Positions 50,209-62,778 of a DNA stretch of 64,000 nucleotides are shown piece after piece. Origin of the DNA: Certhia americana (lineage: Eukaryota; Chordata; Aves; Passeriformes; Certhiidae); the NCBI GenBank assembly GCA_018697195.1, contig JAGMWU010000040.1, positions 372,001 through 436,000 on the forward strand, written 5' to 3'. Below the pieces are notes generated by a model. The model saw nothing but the letters and a program-made list of their open reading frames with translations, was not told where the DNA came from and did no database searches. A program made the translations under genes and the position numbers. The first letter of the stretch is position 1, and each line of letters opens with the position of its first letter.

Positions 50209-52927
50209 TTCTTAAGAAATATATCTGCTGTGACATTCTTCTGGTCAGGAAGAAGCCAAGGATGTGGGTCAAAGAGATTCTCATTCACTAAGTTCTCTTT
50301 ATGACATGGAGAGAGTAGGAAGGATTTGAGTGAAAAGTACATACCGTCCATGCTTTGCTTTGAAATTTCATTTCTGATGCTGAGAAGAGTTAAAAGATTG
50401 CAATATTTTTGGGTTTTCTCAGAAGAAAACACCAACTTTTCTTGTCCATCAAGATACAATTTGAAAATTCTAACTTTCTGAGTTTAGGAAAAAACCTCTT
50501 GGTACTAGAAATGAACCCCATGAATGAAACTCTCCCCATTTGTTCAGTTAGAATTACTTACAATGTCCTTTATGATAGCTAGCAGCAGGGAAAATTTGCT
50601 TTCTGAAAAGCAAATTTGAACATTTGAAGTGTTTCAAAATGTAAAAAGCATGTTGTAGATTCCCTCAAGATGCAGATATTCATCTTACTACTTTCCTGTT
50701 GCTAGGCTACTTGCCTGACTAACACTAGTGCTGTCCTTGAGCAAGCACACAGTTACCTGGCTCCAAGTAGAGCTTGTGAATCTCCAAGACATGGCAGGAA
50801 TTTTCCACTGTTATCATAAACATTGTGGCAATGTGGAAAAGAATTAATTATGAAAACAAAATATACTGTTTAGGTTTCTGAAAAATGAGATTCACAAAGA
50901 CATGTGTGACTAAAGGGAAGAAAATAGAACTGAATGTAATTACAGTTAAATTCATGAGAAACTTCATTTTTTCATGTTTTATGCACATTTAGTGAGGGCA
51001 ACTGGCCTGCTAAATTGCAGAGTGGACTTCAGAAGTGATAGCAGCCAGCATAAGGAATGTGACTATCTCTTGGAAGAGGCAATGCCCATTTATTACAGCA
51101 AGAATAACTTCTGTGCTTGACCCAACAACTACCCTGTGAGAGGGGTGAATGCTTTTATCATGGTTAAGGCAATACAAGTATTACTTTCAGGGTTTTTCCC
51201 TTTTTCCTGTGCTGGAATATCACAACTGCAATTAAAAAAATACTTAAGAAGTTGCAGTCAACAACTCAATGTAAACAAATATTAATATTAATTAAGTCAA
51301 TGCAGGTATCTTATTTCTGGTTTATGAGACAACAGTGGTGCCATTCATCTTTGTTTAAGCCCCCTTAAAGTTAGTTTGTTGATTTTCTGGTCATAGCACA
51401 AGGTTTGATGAAGATTCTCCTATTGCCAAGGGCTCCATGACTGACCAGCTTTTAGTGAGCATTGGAAACAGTTTTTTCCTTCTCTTTTCTGAAACAGGAC
51501 CTCTGAGAACCTTGAATCAGTGGGATATATGTGCATAAAATTACTGCACTGGAAAAAGAGGAAGGTTGTAATTCCTGGCCTTTTGAAAAAAGCAAATAAC
51601 TTTATCTGACTGTGCACTGAGAATTAGTAACAAAATTGTATGGTTTAAGACATGTAGCTGCATTTATTGTTTACTTGATTAATTAGGAGTAGTCAGGATT
51701 TTCAAGTTAGTTTTTCTCAGGCTGTCTCAAAAATATTGCTTGATGCTTGTTTACTGCAGTAATCTTGGCCTTGATTAAAACATCGACATCTGAACTAAGA
51801 ATAGAACATATATTATACTACATGCCACGTGCAAAAAATAATTTTAAAATGGTATACTTTCCTTAAACTAATCTCATCTTTCCTGGCTTCTAGTTGTATG
51901 AATTAGTTTTATAGTTAAAAGAGTATTTGCATAAAGCTTTTAAAAGTCTTAATAGCTATAATAATTTTAATCTACTATGGAGTGTTTATAATGTATAGTG
52001 AGCTGAAGCATTTAATTGTGTAAAAAGGAATATTAAGGTACATCTTCTAATCAAAAGAGTAATGGGAATATTAAGTGTGATGGGTTTTGTTATTTTTTCC
52101 TAATTGCATCTGGACATTCGATTTTATTACTTCTTTCAAAGCCCAAATGACCATGAAAACTGAGGTTAAATCTTCACTATCAGAGATAAGCTGAAATAAG
52201 CTCTATGCAGGTGTTTTATTTAGTATCCTCTCTGGGATTGCACCAGTTGGCTCTGTTGAGACCTGATCCTTCCCCCAGTCAATCAATTATAGTTTTCCCA
52301 TTCATTTTCTTTCAGCTAGGTTCAGAGTTTGTGTTATGATTGGTGGGTTTTATTTATTTACTGGAATATGAAAGACAAAAACTATGAGTCCTTATCTTCA
52401 GTGTGCTATTTAGGCAGCTATCAATCTCATCAAGAGGTACAGCAGATCTGACATAAAGGACCTGCAGCTGTCCCGGAACAAAACACACATTGCACATAAT
52501 AACAGCCCCACACAGATTTCCCCTCTCAAGTGTCCAGGCCAGATACCACAGCATAGAATCAATGCAAATCTCTGAGTAGAGTGTAATATGCCCATTTTCC
52601 ACAGATTTGATGCAATTCGTCTTTTCAAACATATCTTTTTTTCTCTTTTTTTGATGATGGTTTCAAGTGGGAAAGTCATTTCTTTGGTAACTGTATAGAA
52701 TTTTATGGCAGCTTTGTCAGGAAAGCATAATTTTGATTCAATCCTGCCATCTTGGCAAGATGAGGTAAAATTTCATAGCTGTGCAATGAAACCAGCAGTA
52801 AGGAAGAACAAAATTCCTACTGTGCCACGTGCTTGTGCTGAGTAAGCTGTACTGGCTCTTTTTTTAAAGTGCCTGTCAGAGACTGGAAAAGCTGATCTGT
52901 TTTGAGACATCTTGGAGGCTTGGAATA
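50209..52927. other. Non-coding stretch, no gene recognised
   Basis: About 2.7 kb of AT-rich sequence with no recognisable exon, RNA gene or transposon. Confidence 0.65.
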
Positions 52928-53463
52928 TGTGGTGGGGGGTGGGTCAGGCTTTATCTTGGTGCCCTGCCCCAACATCCCTCAGCCCCAGAGTGTCAGACAC
53001 ATGTCAGTGTCAGTCATAGCAAACTGGAGGTAGCCCCAGAGTGTCACCTAACCTGCCCCTGAGTGGCCTAGAGACCAAAGTCCCACCTGGGAGGAAGGCC
53101 CAGGATGGGCCAAAAGGGTTTAAGAATGGTCATCTCGAGGCAGGCATGTTCTTCTTTAAACCTGCCTTCATGCTGGAGCTTCACATCACTAGCACCGCAG
53201 AGCTGATAGCTATGTTTGTGTTTCTGTTATCTTTCCTGTCTTTCTGTTCTTCTCACTTTCTTCTTCTTCTAACTCTCTCACAGAATGTAACATCGAATGG
53301 TTGGAAGGTTTTCTGCGTTCAGTGGGCTAAGTAGTTCGCCAGTAAACTTTTGTGTGCTTTTACCTCTTGAGAATATTTGGTTGGGATGACCCATAGCAAA
53401 AGTACCTTGGTTTAGCCTAAGGTTTGAGTGACCAGGGTGCAACAGCACCATAAATTGAGAACA
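52928..53463 (+). mobile_element. Probable LTR, plus strand, ends uncertain
   Basis: GC content and texture change sharply against the flanks. The block starts TGTGGTGGGG and may end GAGAACA, flanked by GAATA (52923-52927) and GAATT (53464-53468), a possible 5-bp target duplication with one change. Inside are a TATA-like word in ccaaaagggtttaagaatgg near 53110, a CT-rich stretch (53225-53280) and AGTAAA near 53341 followed by T/G-rich sequence, in promoter-then-polyA order for the plus strand. The body resembles songbird LTRs by memory. Alternative ends at 53443-53450 are possible. No internal region is present. Confidence 0.45.
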
Positions 53464-54927
53464 GAATTTTCATTTTATCAGGAATTCTAACGTCTAAATA
53501 ATACGTTCTAGATTGGAAGAGAAAGTTGACAGTTGACATTTTTCATAAAACAAAAAGTTCTGGTATTGTTTTGGGGGAGGGGGTGTTCTTAATTTAATGG
53601 TGAAATCATTTTAGTGTGGTTATTTTTATTTGTCCTTAATATTTTTACCACATTGAGGCATAAAATATTGTCATGGTTTAATCCTGACTGGACAGTTTTG
53701 TAATACTGACACCTGATTAAACCAATGAAAAGGGTGGATACGCCTCTAGTGAATACACATTTTGAGATGAGAGTCCTGAAATATCTCTCTTCTGGTTTTT
53801 GGTGGGGTGAGTTGAGAACCTTGGCCCGGCTGTCCCTCATGGCTGGGCCAGGCTGGGCTGAGGTTCCCCCTGCCCTCCCCCGGCACCCCTGGCAGGCAAA
53901 GGGGAAGGAGAGGCAGTGAGGAGGAGGGAAGGATGGCTCGGCTCAGTCCTGGCTGCTGAGATCTGCTAATCCAGGACTGCCCATGCAGCAAAGGGGGGGC
54001 TGAGCCAGGCCTGGTGTCTGCCAAGCAGGGAAAGGGAGAGGTGATCAGCCCTGGTGTGAGACATCTGAAGCCCTGACCAGGCTGGGAAAATATCCTAGCC
54101 TCCCTCTGTCAGCACAGCTGGATTTAAAGGCAGCAGCCAGGTCTTGAGATCCTGTCACAAATCCAGCACAGCTACCATGCACCAAGTGACTGCCCTAACC
54201 TGGCTGCTGCCCTGCTGTTAACTCTTTCCTGGTCAGATGAAACTTCCAAAGCATGAATCTTACCCAGAGAAAAAGAGGAGACCGGATGAAATGTAAAAAA
54301 ACACAGTGTGAGATCTAAGGTCAGAGAAAGTGAGAAGAGAATCTTAAATGGAAAGGAAGATTGAAGGAGTGGCCTGGTTAAGTTGGACTTCTCTTGTGAG
54401 GCCATAGAGAATGGACTAAATACCCAGTAACCTATGGAGTGTTTCTTAGGGGGATGCAAGGTTCTAGTCATAGTTGTGAGTTGCTGGAGAAAATTGAACA
54501 GAGGAAGACCAAGAAAGAGAGAGATGATGCCCTCTGCCCATTAAGAGAAGATGACCTCTGTTCCTTGAGATGAGGGGAACTCTTGTTTTACACTAGAAGA
54601 GGCATCCTTAAACTGTACCCTAATAAACTGATATGGTCCATGAGCTGCTGTGGAAGGCTGTCTCATGGGAGGGACTTCACAATGGCAACATTTCTTTCCC
54701 CAGGTGGGCCATTGTGGAGTGTGAGAGCAAGGCAACTAGTATCTTGTGGAAATCTCTATGGTATTCAAGAGAGACTCCTTTCTTCTTGATGAATTGAGAA
54801 ATGATTATTTTAAGGGTGATAAGTGACTGAGAATTCCAAGTTTTGTCTTTTTATATTGGAGTAAGAAAGTGAATAGTTGGTGGTGGGGGGAAGGAGAAGT
54901 GTTTTGAAGGTTTCATTCTGATTCTTG

Positions 54928-54944
54928 TTTTTTTTTTTTTTTTT
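54928..54944. repeat. Poly(T) run inside LTR, T17
   Basis: T17 lies just before the LTR polyA signal. It may be an expanded T-rich element of the LTR R region or ordinary slippage. Confidence 0.85.
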
Positions 54945-54960
54945 CTTTTTAGTGTTAGTT

Positions 54961-54966
54961 AATAAA
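54961..54966 (+). terminator. LTR polyadenylation signal AATAAA
   Basis: AATAAA followed by T-rich sequence (gttttattccttttaag), about 120 bp before the LTR 3' end. It is where the former provirus would have polyadenylated its transcript. A second AATAAA at about 54623 is less well placed. Confidence 0.65.
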
Positions 54967-55090
54967 GTTTTATTCCTTTTAAGTTTAAGCCTACTTTGCT
55001 CTTGATTGGGAAATTTCAAATTGGCAAACCAAAGCTGAGACATAAAATTGATGTTTCTGCCCAGTTTCAAACCAAAACTACGACAAATAT

Positions 55091-57499
55091 ATATGTCATA
55101 TCCAAAACTTACCAGAGGAATATTAACTGCTGGATTTTGATGCAGAAATAATTTGTATTGAAACATTTCTTCTCTTTAGAAAAGACTGTGAAAATTAACT
55201 TCGAAATTTTTGACATGAAGGGAAGAGCTTTTGATTTTAAACAAACTCTTCATATTTACTCTTTTGAACAACATGGCATCTTGCTTCTTATTGTTATTGT
55301 GCTGATTAATTTTATCCATGTTTTAGAATACATCAATGCATATTGTCAATGCATATTAATCCACTGTACAGATTCAGAATCTACAGCTCTATGTCTTTTT
55401 CCCGCGGCTGTTCATAATGAAAGATCAATATGCACATATGGATTTATTTATTAAAAATTATATGCTCTTTAATATGAAAGTAATATGATCTATGTTCTGA
55501 AGGTAGAATCTGCTATGATCCACCTGGGAAATAATTTATGTAATTAGGGGAAGGTAGTCTTGTCTTTTATCACTGCAGGCAAGGCAGGAATTTTTTTCAG
55601 AGACAATGATGGTGTGTTTTATAGCATTTGGTATCAGTAAGTCCCTTAAGGGCTGAACATAAATGCAAATAAATTAGGAGCTTAGTTGCATATTTGCAAT
55701 TTATGGCACAGTACAGTTTCACCTACCAGCAGGAATACCATAAGAAAAGTAATTCTCTGCTAGATCTCTGACACTTTCTTTGGGATTTTAGGGGAAAAAA
55801 ATTACACAGGCAAAACAGAGTTCCTGTTTGCTTCAGAAATTTGAAATTTTTACTGTTTATGAATGTCAAGTCTGACATTCCAAGTTTGTTCCTTCTCCCC
55901 CTTTCCTAACCTTCTTATTGTAGATTTTTGGAAGTAGAGATGATGGGTACCTGAATACACACACACCCCACAAAAATGCTGCTTAAAATCTGTTTGTTCC
56001 AACATTCCTTCACCTCGTTTATCTCATAAAAATGAAATTGTCTTACATATTATACATATTGTACATTATATATCAGAGTAGGTTGTTCTAATAATAACTT
56101 CTATCATCTGCAGTGACTCAAATGCTTGGCTCAGGGGTGTAAAAAGGATATTTCTCCATGACTTCAAAGTATAAACAGTCTTGCATGAGCTTTGCAGTGA
56201 CATTGATGCAAGTGAACACATTTAGTGGTGTTCCTCTGTCCATATCACATTCAGTTCCCTGCTTGCATGCTGCAACCTTGTCTTTGTGGACAAAATCAGC
56301 TGAACCTGCAAGTCTTTTCATCATTTTGTATGCACTGATGTTATTGTTCAGCAAGGAAGGTCATGTTTTGGAACACAAAGAAACTGGGGTACAGGGGAGG
56401 GTTCTCAATGTTAAACTGAGTGTGTGTGAAGGAACTTAAAACATTCTGCTGGGAATTGCTTTGTCAAAACAGTTCTTCCAGTGTGGGTGCTTGGAATTGG
56501 AGTGCTTTTTTAAAGTTATGGCTGAAAGGTTTTGGAGACACCTCTGATGATTTTCTATCTTCACTAAATTTCTACTGTACAAGACTACTAATCTGTTTAC
56601 TTATTTCCATGAGCATTTTTCTGTATGCCCATCCATCTGGCCTTTGGAATGCTTATACCTGGAAACTATAACCTGGAAGAGCTCAACCTAAAACAAGCTG
56701 CTGTTTTCTTTATTTTTCCAGCCCATCTCCTTTGTTTCTTTTGTCTATTTTTTTTTTAAGACAAAGTACATGCTTATAGAAACCTCAACCTGAAAACCTT
56801 CCTGTTTACTGCTACATTTAACTGTCAGATATACTAAAGGCTTTTAATAAACATAATTCTGCTTTGAAAATAGCCATATCTAGATAGAAAGATGTTGTCA
56901 GGTTATAAGACCATTTTAGGTTGTTTCATTGAATGTGTAGCTCCAAAACAGCTTATTTTCCTTTCTTCATCTTGCAGCAAGAATGAAAGTGCCTTTATGT
57001 TCTATCAAGGCATAACATAGTTTGAAGTGTTTGAAAACTGCATGCTGAAAATCCTCCATTTCTGGCTTTCCATTGAATCCAAACAGTGTGCCAGTGCCTG
57101 GTGCTCCAGATACATGCAAATATATGTGCACCTGTCTGCAGTGGAGCTCTTCACATTGATAGAAATGTTGCTGTTTACTTCAGTGATTGCCCATTGAAGT
57201 AATGATAGTACATTTATATTTAGATAGTAGCATCTATTTCAAACAAACCTGAAGAACCTTATCATCATTAAGACTCTCTGTCAGTCGTGAGGAATCCCTA
57301 GGGATTTCAGTGCATCATGTCTGGATTTTATCACAGGAACAGGGATATGGAGATTTGGGGGATTTGGGGAATCTTCTGAGTCAATTTGCAATCTTCACCA
57401 CTTTAAAAGGAAAAAGTCTTTGCTAGCTGTTGAACTTAAACATATTTTTGGTAACACAAAGCAACTTCCAATCGTGGTGGGTGACAAGATAGCTGAAAA
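55091..57499. other. Non-coding stretch, no gene recognised
   Basis: About 2.4 kb of AT-rich sequence after the LTR. No exon or transposon end is recognised. A short (CA)n lies near 55960. Confidence 0.65.
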
Positions 57500-58245
57500 A
57501 TTGGCTGGACCAGAGGACTGAAAGGGATGTGGTCAGTGGTGCTAAGTTCACCTGGTAGGCAGTTATCAATGTCATGCCTAAGGATCTCATACTGGGGCCA
57601 GGAGTACGTCGTGTCTTTATTAACAACCTAGAAACAGGCTGGAGTATCCCAGGAGGTTGTCAGGTGATACCTGATTGTGGGATGGCTGCACAATGGAAAG
57701 CAGGGCTGCTACTCAAAGCAGCTGAACAGTGATGAGAAAGTGGGCTGACAGGAGTATGACAGATCCAAGTGACTACAGATGGGACGAGGAACCCGATTTT
57801 CAGACCAGGTGGAGGGCCAAACAGCTGGAAAGCAGCTTGGCAGGAAAAAACCCAAAACCCAGGGCTGTCCTTGTGAAAAGCAAGTTGAAGGGGAATCACC
57901 AGCTTGCCCTTGAAGCAGAGAAGGTCAAAGGCATTCTGGGAGGTAATAGGAGGGCTGAGGGAGAGGATCCTTTCTCTCTGCTCAACACTGGATCCAGTGG
58001 GGGCTCACCAGTGCAAGATAAATAGAGATCTACCAGAGTGAGGCTTGTGTGGAGCCCCGGAGCTAATGGGAGACTGCAGCATGAGGGGTGTGTGTGGGAG
58101 TCTGTGAGCTGGGCTTCTTCAGCTTGGAGAAGAGCAAGAGGAACTTTATTTCTCTGTACAGCTGCCTAATGGGGAACTGGGGAGGAGCTGGAGCCTGAGT
58201 TTTCTCAGAAGAAATCAGTGGAAGGTACTAGAAGCAATGGGCAAT
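57500..58245 (+). mobile_element. CR1 LINE internal fragment, plus strand, degraded
   Basis: Sense-orientation CR1 ORF2 sequence lacking the 3' terminus. Recognisable words in order are ctcatactggggccagga (the VPQGSxLGP region) and tctttattaacaacctagaa (FINDL region), then aaacagctggaaagcagctt, aggcattctgggaggtaata, gggagaggatccttt, ctctgctcaacactggat and tcttcagcttggagaagagc. Substitutions, indels and in-frame stops are frequent. The catalytic FADD block is not recognisable. Homology fades near 58245 without the CR1 terminal repeats, so the 3' end was lost or is too diverged to see. Confidence 0.8.
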
Positions 58246-60063
58246 ATTTCATATCATTACTATGAGTTCTCCAAAACAGTCATGTGCACATTCACTTTTG
58301 ATCTATAAATATCTTCCAAAAGTTCTATTTTGACAGGATTTGGGACTGTATGTATCCAAGGAAACTACTTCTTTCTCATCAAGTAGAGTTGAAACTGCAT
58401 TAATATCACATACATTAATATATATGCCAAATGAAAGAGGTTTTAAATTATTTTACATATGTACATCCAAAATGTATAATATATTTAAATACCGTAAGTA
58501 CAATTATTCTGCATTTAGAAATCACTGTGTTCTTTTTGTACATTGAATGTTCTTATATTTTAATTTAGAGCTTGTTAATCTAAACCATAGAAATCCTTTT
58601 CACTGTCAAGTAATCATTTCTAAATATTTTTTTTCTAGAATGTAAGAGATGAATTTTTCAGCAAACACAATTCTAAGCTCATCCATCTGCATTTGTTCAT
58701 GTGACAAATGAGGCAAGAAGAAAATATAAAATTATGTTTCTAAAGACAATTCTGATTTTTTCCTTTCTAATGCAAATGGAAATCTTTGGTATAAAATCAT
58801 GCACAAGACTTTTAAAGGGAGAGTAATAGAGGAGAAAAATCTGGAATTACAGCTGTTATGTAATGATCAACAATTTTTAAAGCTCTTTCCAGACTGTTGC
58901 CTTTTTAATGTCAAAAAAAGTTATTTACCAGATCCAAGTAATATTTTTTTTAGGTGAACTAGATACTTTTAAAGACATTAATAGGCATGGTTATATTAGC
59001 AGTAGAGCCTCAAGCCAGTTACTGCACTTTATGTTTCCTCAACTCCCAAGTACCACTACAGAGAACAGAGTGCATGCAAGGTTAGCTCCATTCTCCATGG
59101 CCTCAAAGGTCACAGACCATCCTGCCTCAGCAAGGAAAAGGACTGGAGAAAGCAAAGTTGGCATGCACAGGGCATGTTCATTTTCTACGTCCTAACCATT
59201 CATCTTCCATGATGAGCAGGAGAGCAAATAATGCCCAAGTTAATAAAGCGGTGTTAAAATCTTACAGTGAATTTCATGTAAGAAGATTGCTGTGGTATTT
59301 TGCTTCAAATAATTTACAGAGGAAAAATGTCATTTCTTTGTACTTCAAAGAATAATTTCCTTTCAATGCTTTAATTCTTAGCACCTTTTGGCTTTTTGTT
59401 TTAAATTGCAGCAGTCCTTTTTCAGGCTTTTTCTCTGTCTTAGGCCCTCTTTTTTGGAAATGGCATTACTTCTATAGAAAATACGTCTTCTCCAGCTTCC
59501 AAACTCCAATGAAAAGAGCATATTTCTTTTCCTATAGGACAGTATATATTGTTTTGTATAGGACAAAGTAGTGATTTCTTAGAGGCTTAGTAACCGAGCT
59601 GAGTGAAAACTACAAAATACACCAATAAACTGTTGATAAATGTAAAAATGAGAGGCTTAGCTGCTCCTTAAGCCCTCTTCTGGCTTTTAGCAGGATGCAG
59701 CTGACCATTACTATGAGTTCTTCAGAAAAAGCAGAAATATGCTTAGTACTGTATGAAAATAGATTCTCTAAACTGTGCCTCTGGTATTTCAAATTCACAG
59801 ATCTGAGTCCTTATACCACAAGCATTTTGGATAGGAGGAATTGTTTGGTTCCTTAAAATACATGTAAGATTTCTGAAAGGGAAATGCTTAAAAAACCTAC
59901 AATAGACATCTTTCTGCTTTCTTTGCATCTTGAGCTGTGATATCTGTGATATTATGAAGTGCATAAATAATGCTAAGAGAAAATTAGACATAATATAACT
60001 AATATTCGAGTAGCCTATTTAAAAAAAAAAAAAAATGCCACTAGTCAAGCATGTAGGTGCCCA

Positions 60064-60116
60064 GAAAAAAACACAAACCAAACCAACCCCAAAAAATTAG
60101 AAAACACAAACCAACT
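60064..60116. repeat. A/C-rich low-complexity tract
   Basis: A-runs and C-runs alternate (AAAAAAACACAAACC, AAACCAACCCC, AAAACACAAACC). Same strand bias as the other A/C tracts in the window. Confidence 0.85.
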
Positions 60117-62736
60117 GACACAACATTCATGATCTTTCCTTACTATGTTTAGATAGGTAGTTTCTGTTGTTGCCTTGTCATAGCAAACCCAGAGATTTGT
60201 TGGCTAATTTCACATCTCTGTTATGTGAATACATTCATTCATTCATAGTACTAAATGTGATTTAGTGATTCTCACAGCACTCAGATGCCTCTAAAATTGG
60301 TCCCATAGGAGTTTTATGAGGAAGCACTGAGGAAGCCATGAACACACAGTGGCACAAAAAGCACCAATTGCCTGTTTATGCCTTCAGCATTTGTCTGGCA
60401 AAGCCAATTTCTAGAGCAAGGAGCTTCCAAGAATCTTCTGGTGTAGAAGTAGAACCCAGATGGTTTCCCAGTGTCTTTTCATTCCACCAAGAGTCTGGGC
60501 AATCTTTGCCTACTGTGTTCAACTTGGAGGGGAGAAACATCGTGCTAAATGTTGAGGGGCCAAATTGACTCTTCAGGAGTGTGATGTTGTTGTAGTTAAG
60601 AACACCTCCCACTTATTTACAAGGTTGGACCACAGCGTCCCAACTTAAATGGTAGGTGAACCTCTGAGATCTCATAATTGGTGGAAATGGGGTTTCACCA
60701 GTGTAGATGCTAAGCCCTCCAGAAACAACTATATACCTGTTGGGATCCAGAATGCAGAGAAGTATTTTTCTGCATATTTTAAAGAATCCAAGCCCTCTGA
60801 CAAACACTATTTGTAACCTTCATCCATGGAAAGGGCTTCCTAGGCTCTGGGATGTAGCAGAACTTTTAAGAATATAAATTAGATAGTAGCATAATATGTA
60901 ATTTATCACAGGGTGAGAAATTTAGTTTTTTGGGTTTGTTAGCATGGTAAGTAGATGAAGACAAGACAGAGGACCCTTGTTTTTAGTCTTCTTCCTCCTT
61001 CTTCATCTGCTCCATTTCCTGCAGTTCTGGGAACAGAACGATTGGTCACAATTTGCCGCAGTGTAGTATCATGTGAATAGAAATATAGTGAATTATTGGA
61101 AGAAAAAGAGAAATCATGTGTGTTCTTGGTGATAATTGGGTGAATTATCTTTAAGAGAGCCTTGATTCTGTGTGTTTGAGGCTTTTTGGTGCCTTTTTTC
61201 CTGCACGCTAAGCTGGTGTTAATCCTGGTGTGCAGAAATTGTTGATAAGAAAATAATAAACAACCTGGAGAGCAAGAACAACCAAGAGTCCGGTTTGCCT
61301 TTTTACTTAACAAGGACTTCTGAAAAGGCCTCCCCTATCAGGGGTGAGACATGTGGGAGTGGGAGAGCTCCCACACATACCAAAGGAAAGGGTTAACCTA
61401 AGTGACACTTTTTGCACAAATATCCAATATTAAATATGTTCCTTAATGTCTGTTAAACCATATCACTCATTTTGCTGCTTACCACTGGTGGTCAGTGAAC
61501 CCCTCCCATGTATTTTTTTCTTTCTCTACAAGGGCTTCTCAGACCTTTTGTCAGGTCTGAACACTAATTTGGTATTTCTGTGCTCTCTTCTGAAAGCATG
61601 CAACGTGATCCATACATCTAAGCCTCCTACAGGCTAATTAAATAAAACTGTTACTGCTCTTTACAATCCACAGTAAAGATCTGCCATATACATCATTATG
61701 GCTGAGTATTTCATCGAGTCAGAGATCTTCAATCATGACCAGAAGTTCTTCTGCTTAGGAGGGGTGGAGAGCAGCGCGGTCTTTGAGGCTGCATACCTAA
61801 GTAACTGCTGCATGGAAAAGGGATCTAAATTTGCTGCAGTTTCCTTGTGTTCTGTTGCCACATTCCATCAAAAGTCATGAATGCTCATAGGAAAACAGCA
61901 AAATGTCTTTTGTACTGCACAGGCTATCAGTGTACTGAGAGATAATTTTGGGAAATCTAAAGCCTGAGAAGAAACACAACATAAAAGCTGGACCACCTGT
62001 TGGGGAAAGCTGCCTAGCATTCAGAGGACTTTCCAGGGTGTTCACAGTTATCATGCAGTCAACATTTACATTGCTATTAGATGAATCCCTTTGTAGACTC
62101 CTTCAGCTTTTCAGTGTAGTGAAACTCTGGTGGGTAGGTGAGGGGCTTTTTCATTTTGAGAGTGTGTGAATGTGCAAGCCTGATGAAATAAATTTGGTAT
62201 GCCAGTTCTAGGGTGCCTATTCATTAGTGTCCTCCTGCTGTTCACATTTTATTAATGAAGCAAACCATCACCCCCCTACCAGCAGACACTTAATTCCTTC
62301 CCAGAATCCATCTGCTTTCCATGGTCCTTTGAAACCAGCTTTTTATGGAGTCAGCTTTAACAAAGTCTGGGTCAATTAAATACCAAATATTGTTATTTCA
62401 CAGCTACAGCTCCTTTAAAGAATCTCTTAGCTGTGGTTAATTCTAAGATGATTTCTGGGGAGGGTTGGACAACCAAGTACCTAGTTTAAAAGAAATTTAT
62501 TCTTTGAGGACATCATGAAATAAAGATGGAATATAAATTCAGAATGGGAAAATTAAGAATGTGATTGTGAGACTCTCACTTAGTCAGACTCTGCTTAGAC
62601 AAGTAACCACACTGGCTGCTTACTATGGGGTGCATGATATTCTAAGGATATCTTTTGACTCTAATGATGAATGTTTCAAACTTAAACAGAGAATACAGAT
62701 ATGCATCTAAGATTTTATGATTTGTTACAAACTTAA

Positions 62737-62778
62737 TAAAGTAATTGTATGTGTAACTCTACACATACAATTACTTTA
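62737..62778. repeat. Perfect inverted repeat, 19-bp stem, 4-base loop
   Basis: taaagtaattgtatgtgta (62737-62755) is followed by ACTC (62756-62759) and then the exact reverse complement (62760-62778). All 19 pairs match. It sits in unique AT-rich sequence with no transposon ends recognised. At 42 bases it is shorter than a usual microRNA precursor. A fold-back template switch during replication, or the remains of a small hairpin element, would explain it. Confidence 0.92.

Larger units (their letters stand above)
53669..55085 (+). mobile_element. Solo LTR, ERVL-like, plus strand
   Basis: A 1,417-bp element with clean ends. It starts TGTCATGGTTT and ends AAAACTACGACA, inverted copies that differ at two positions. 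It is flanked by AATAT at 53664-53668 and AATAT at 55086-55090, a perfect 5-bp target duplication. The first 500 bp include a GC-rich block (about 53815-54180) unlike the AT-rich surroundings. A polyA signal lies at 54961-54966 near the 3' end, giving plus orientation. No gag/pol sequence is adjacent, so it is a solo LTR. The length is large for a solo LTR, and an internal insertion or fusion cannot be excluded. Confidence 0.85.

Noticed and set aside
57729..58025. 98-codon open frame on the plus strand
   Set aside because: It lies inside the degraded CR1 fragment, out of step with the ORF2 protein.
60939..61313. 124-codon open frame on the minus strand
   Set aside because: No recognisable domain, mixed low-quality composition, and no sign of exon structure.
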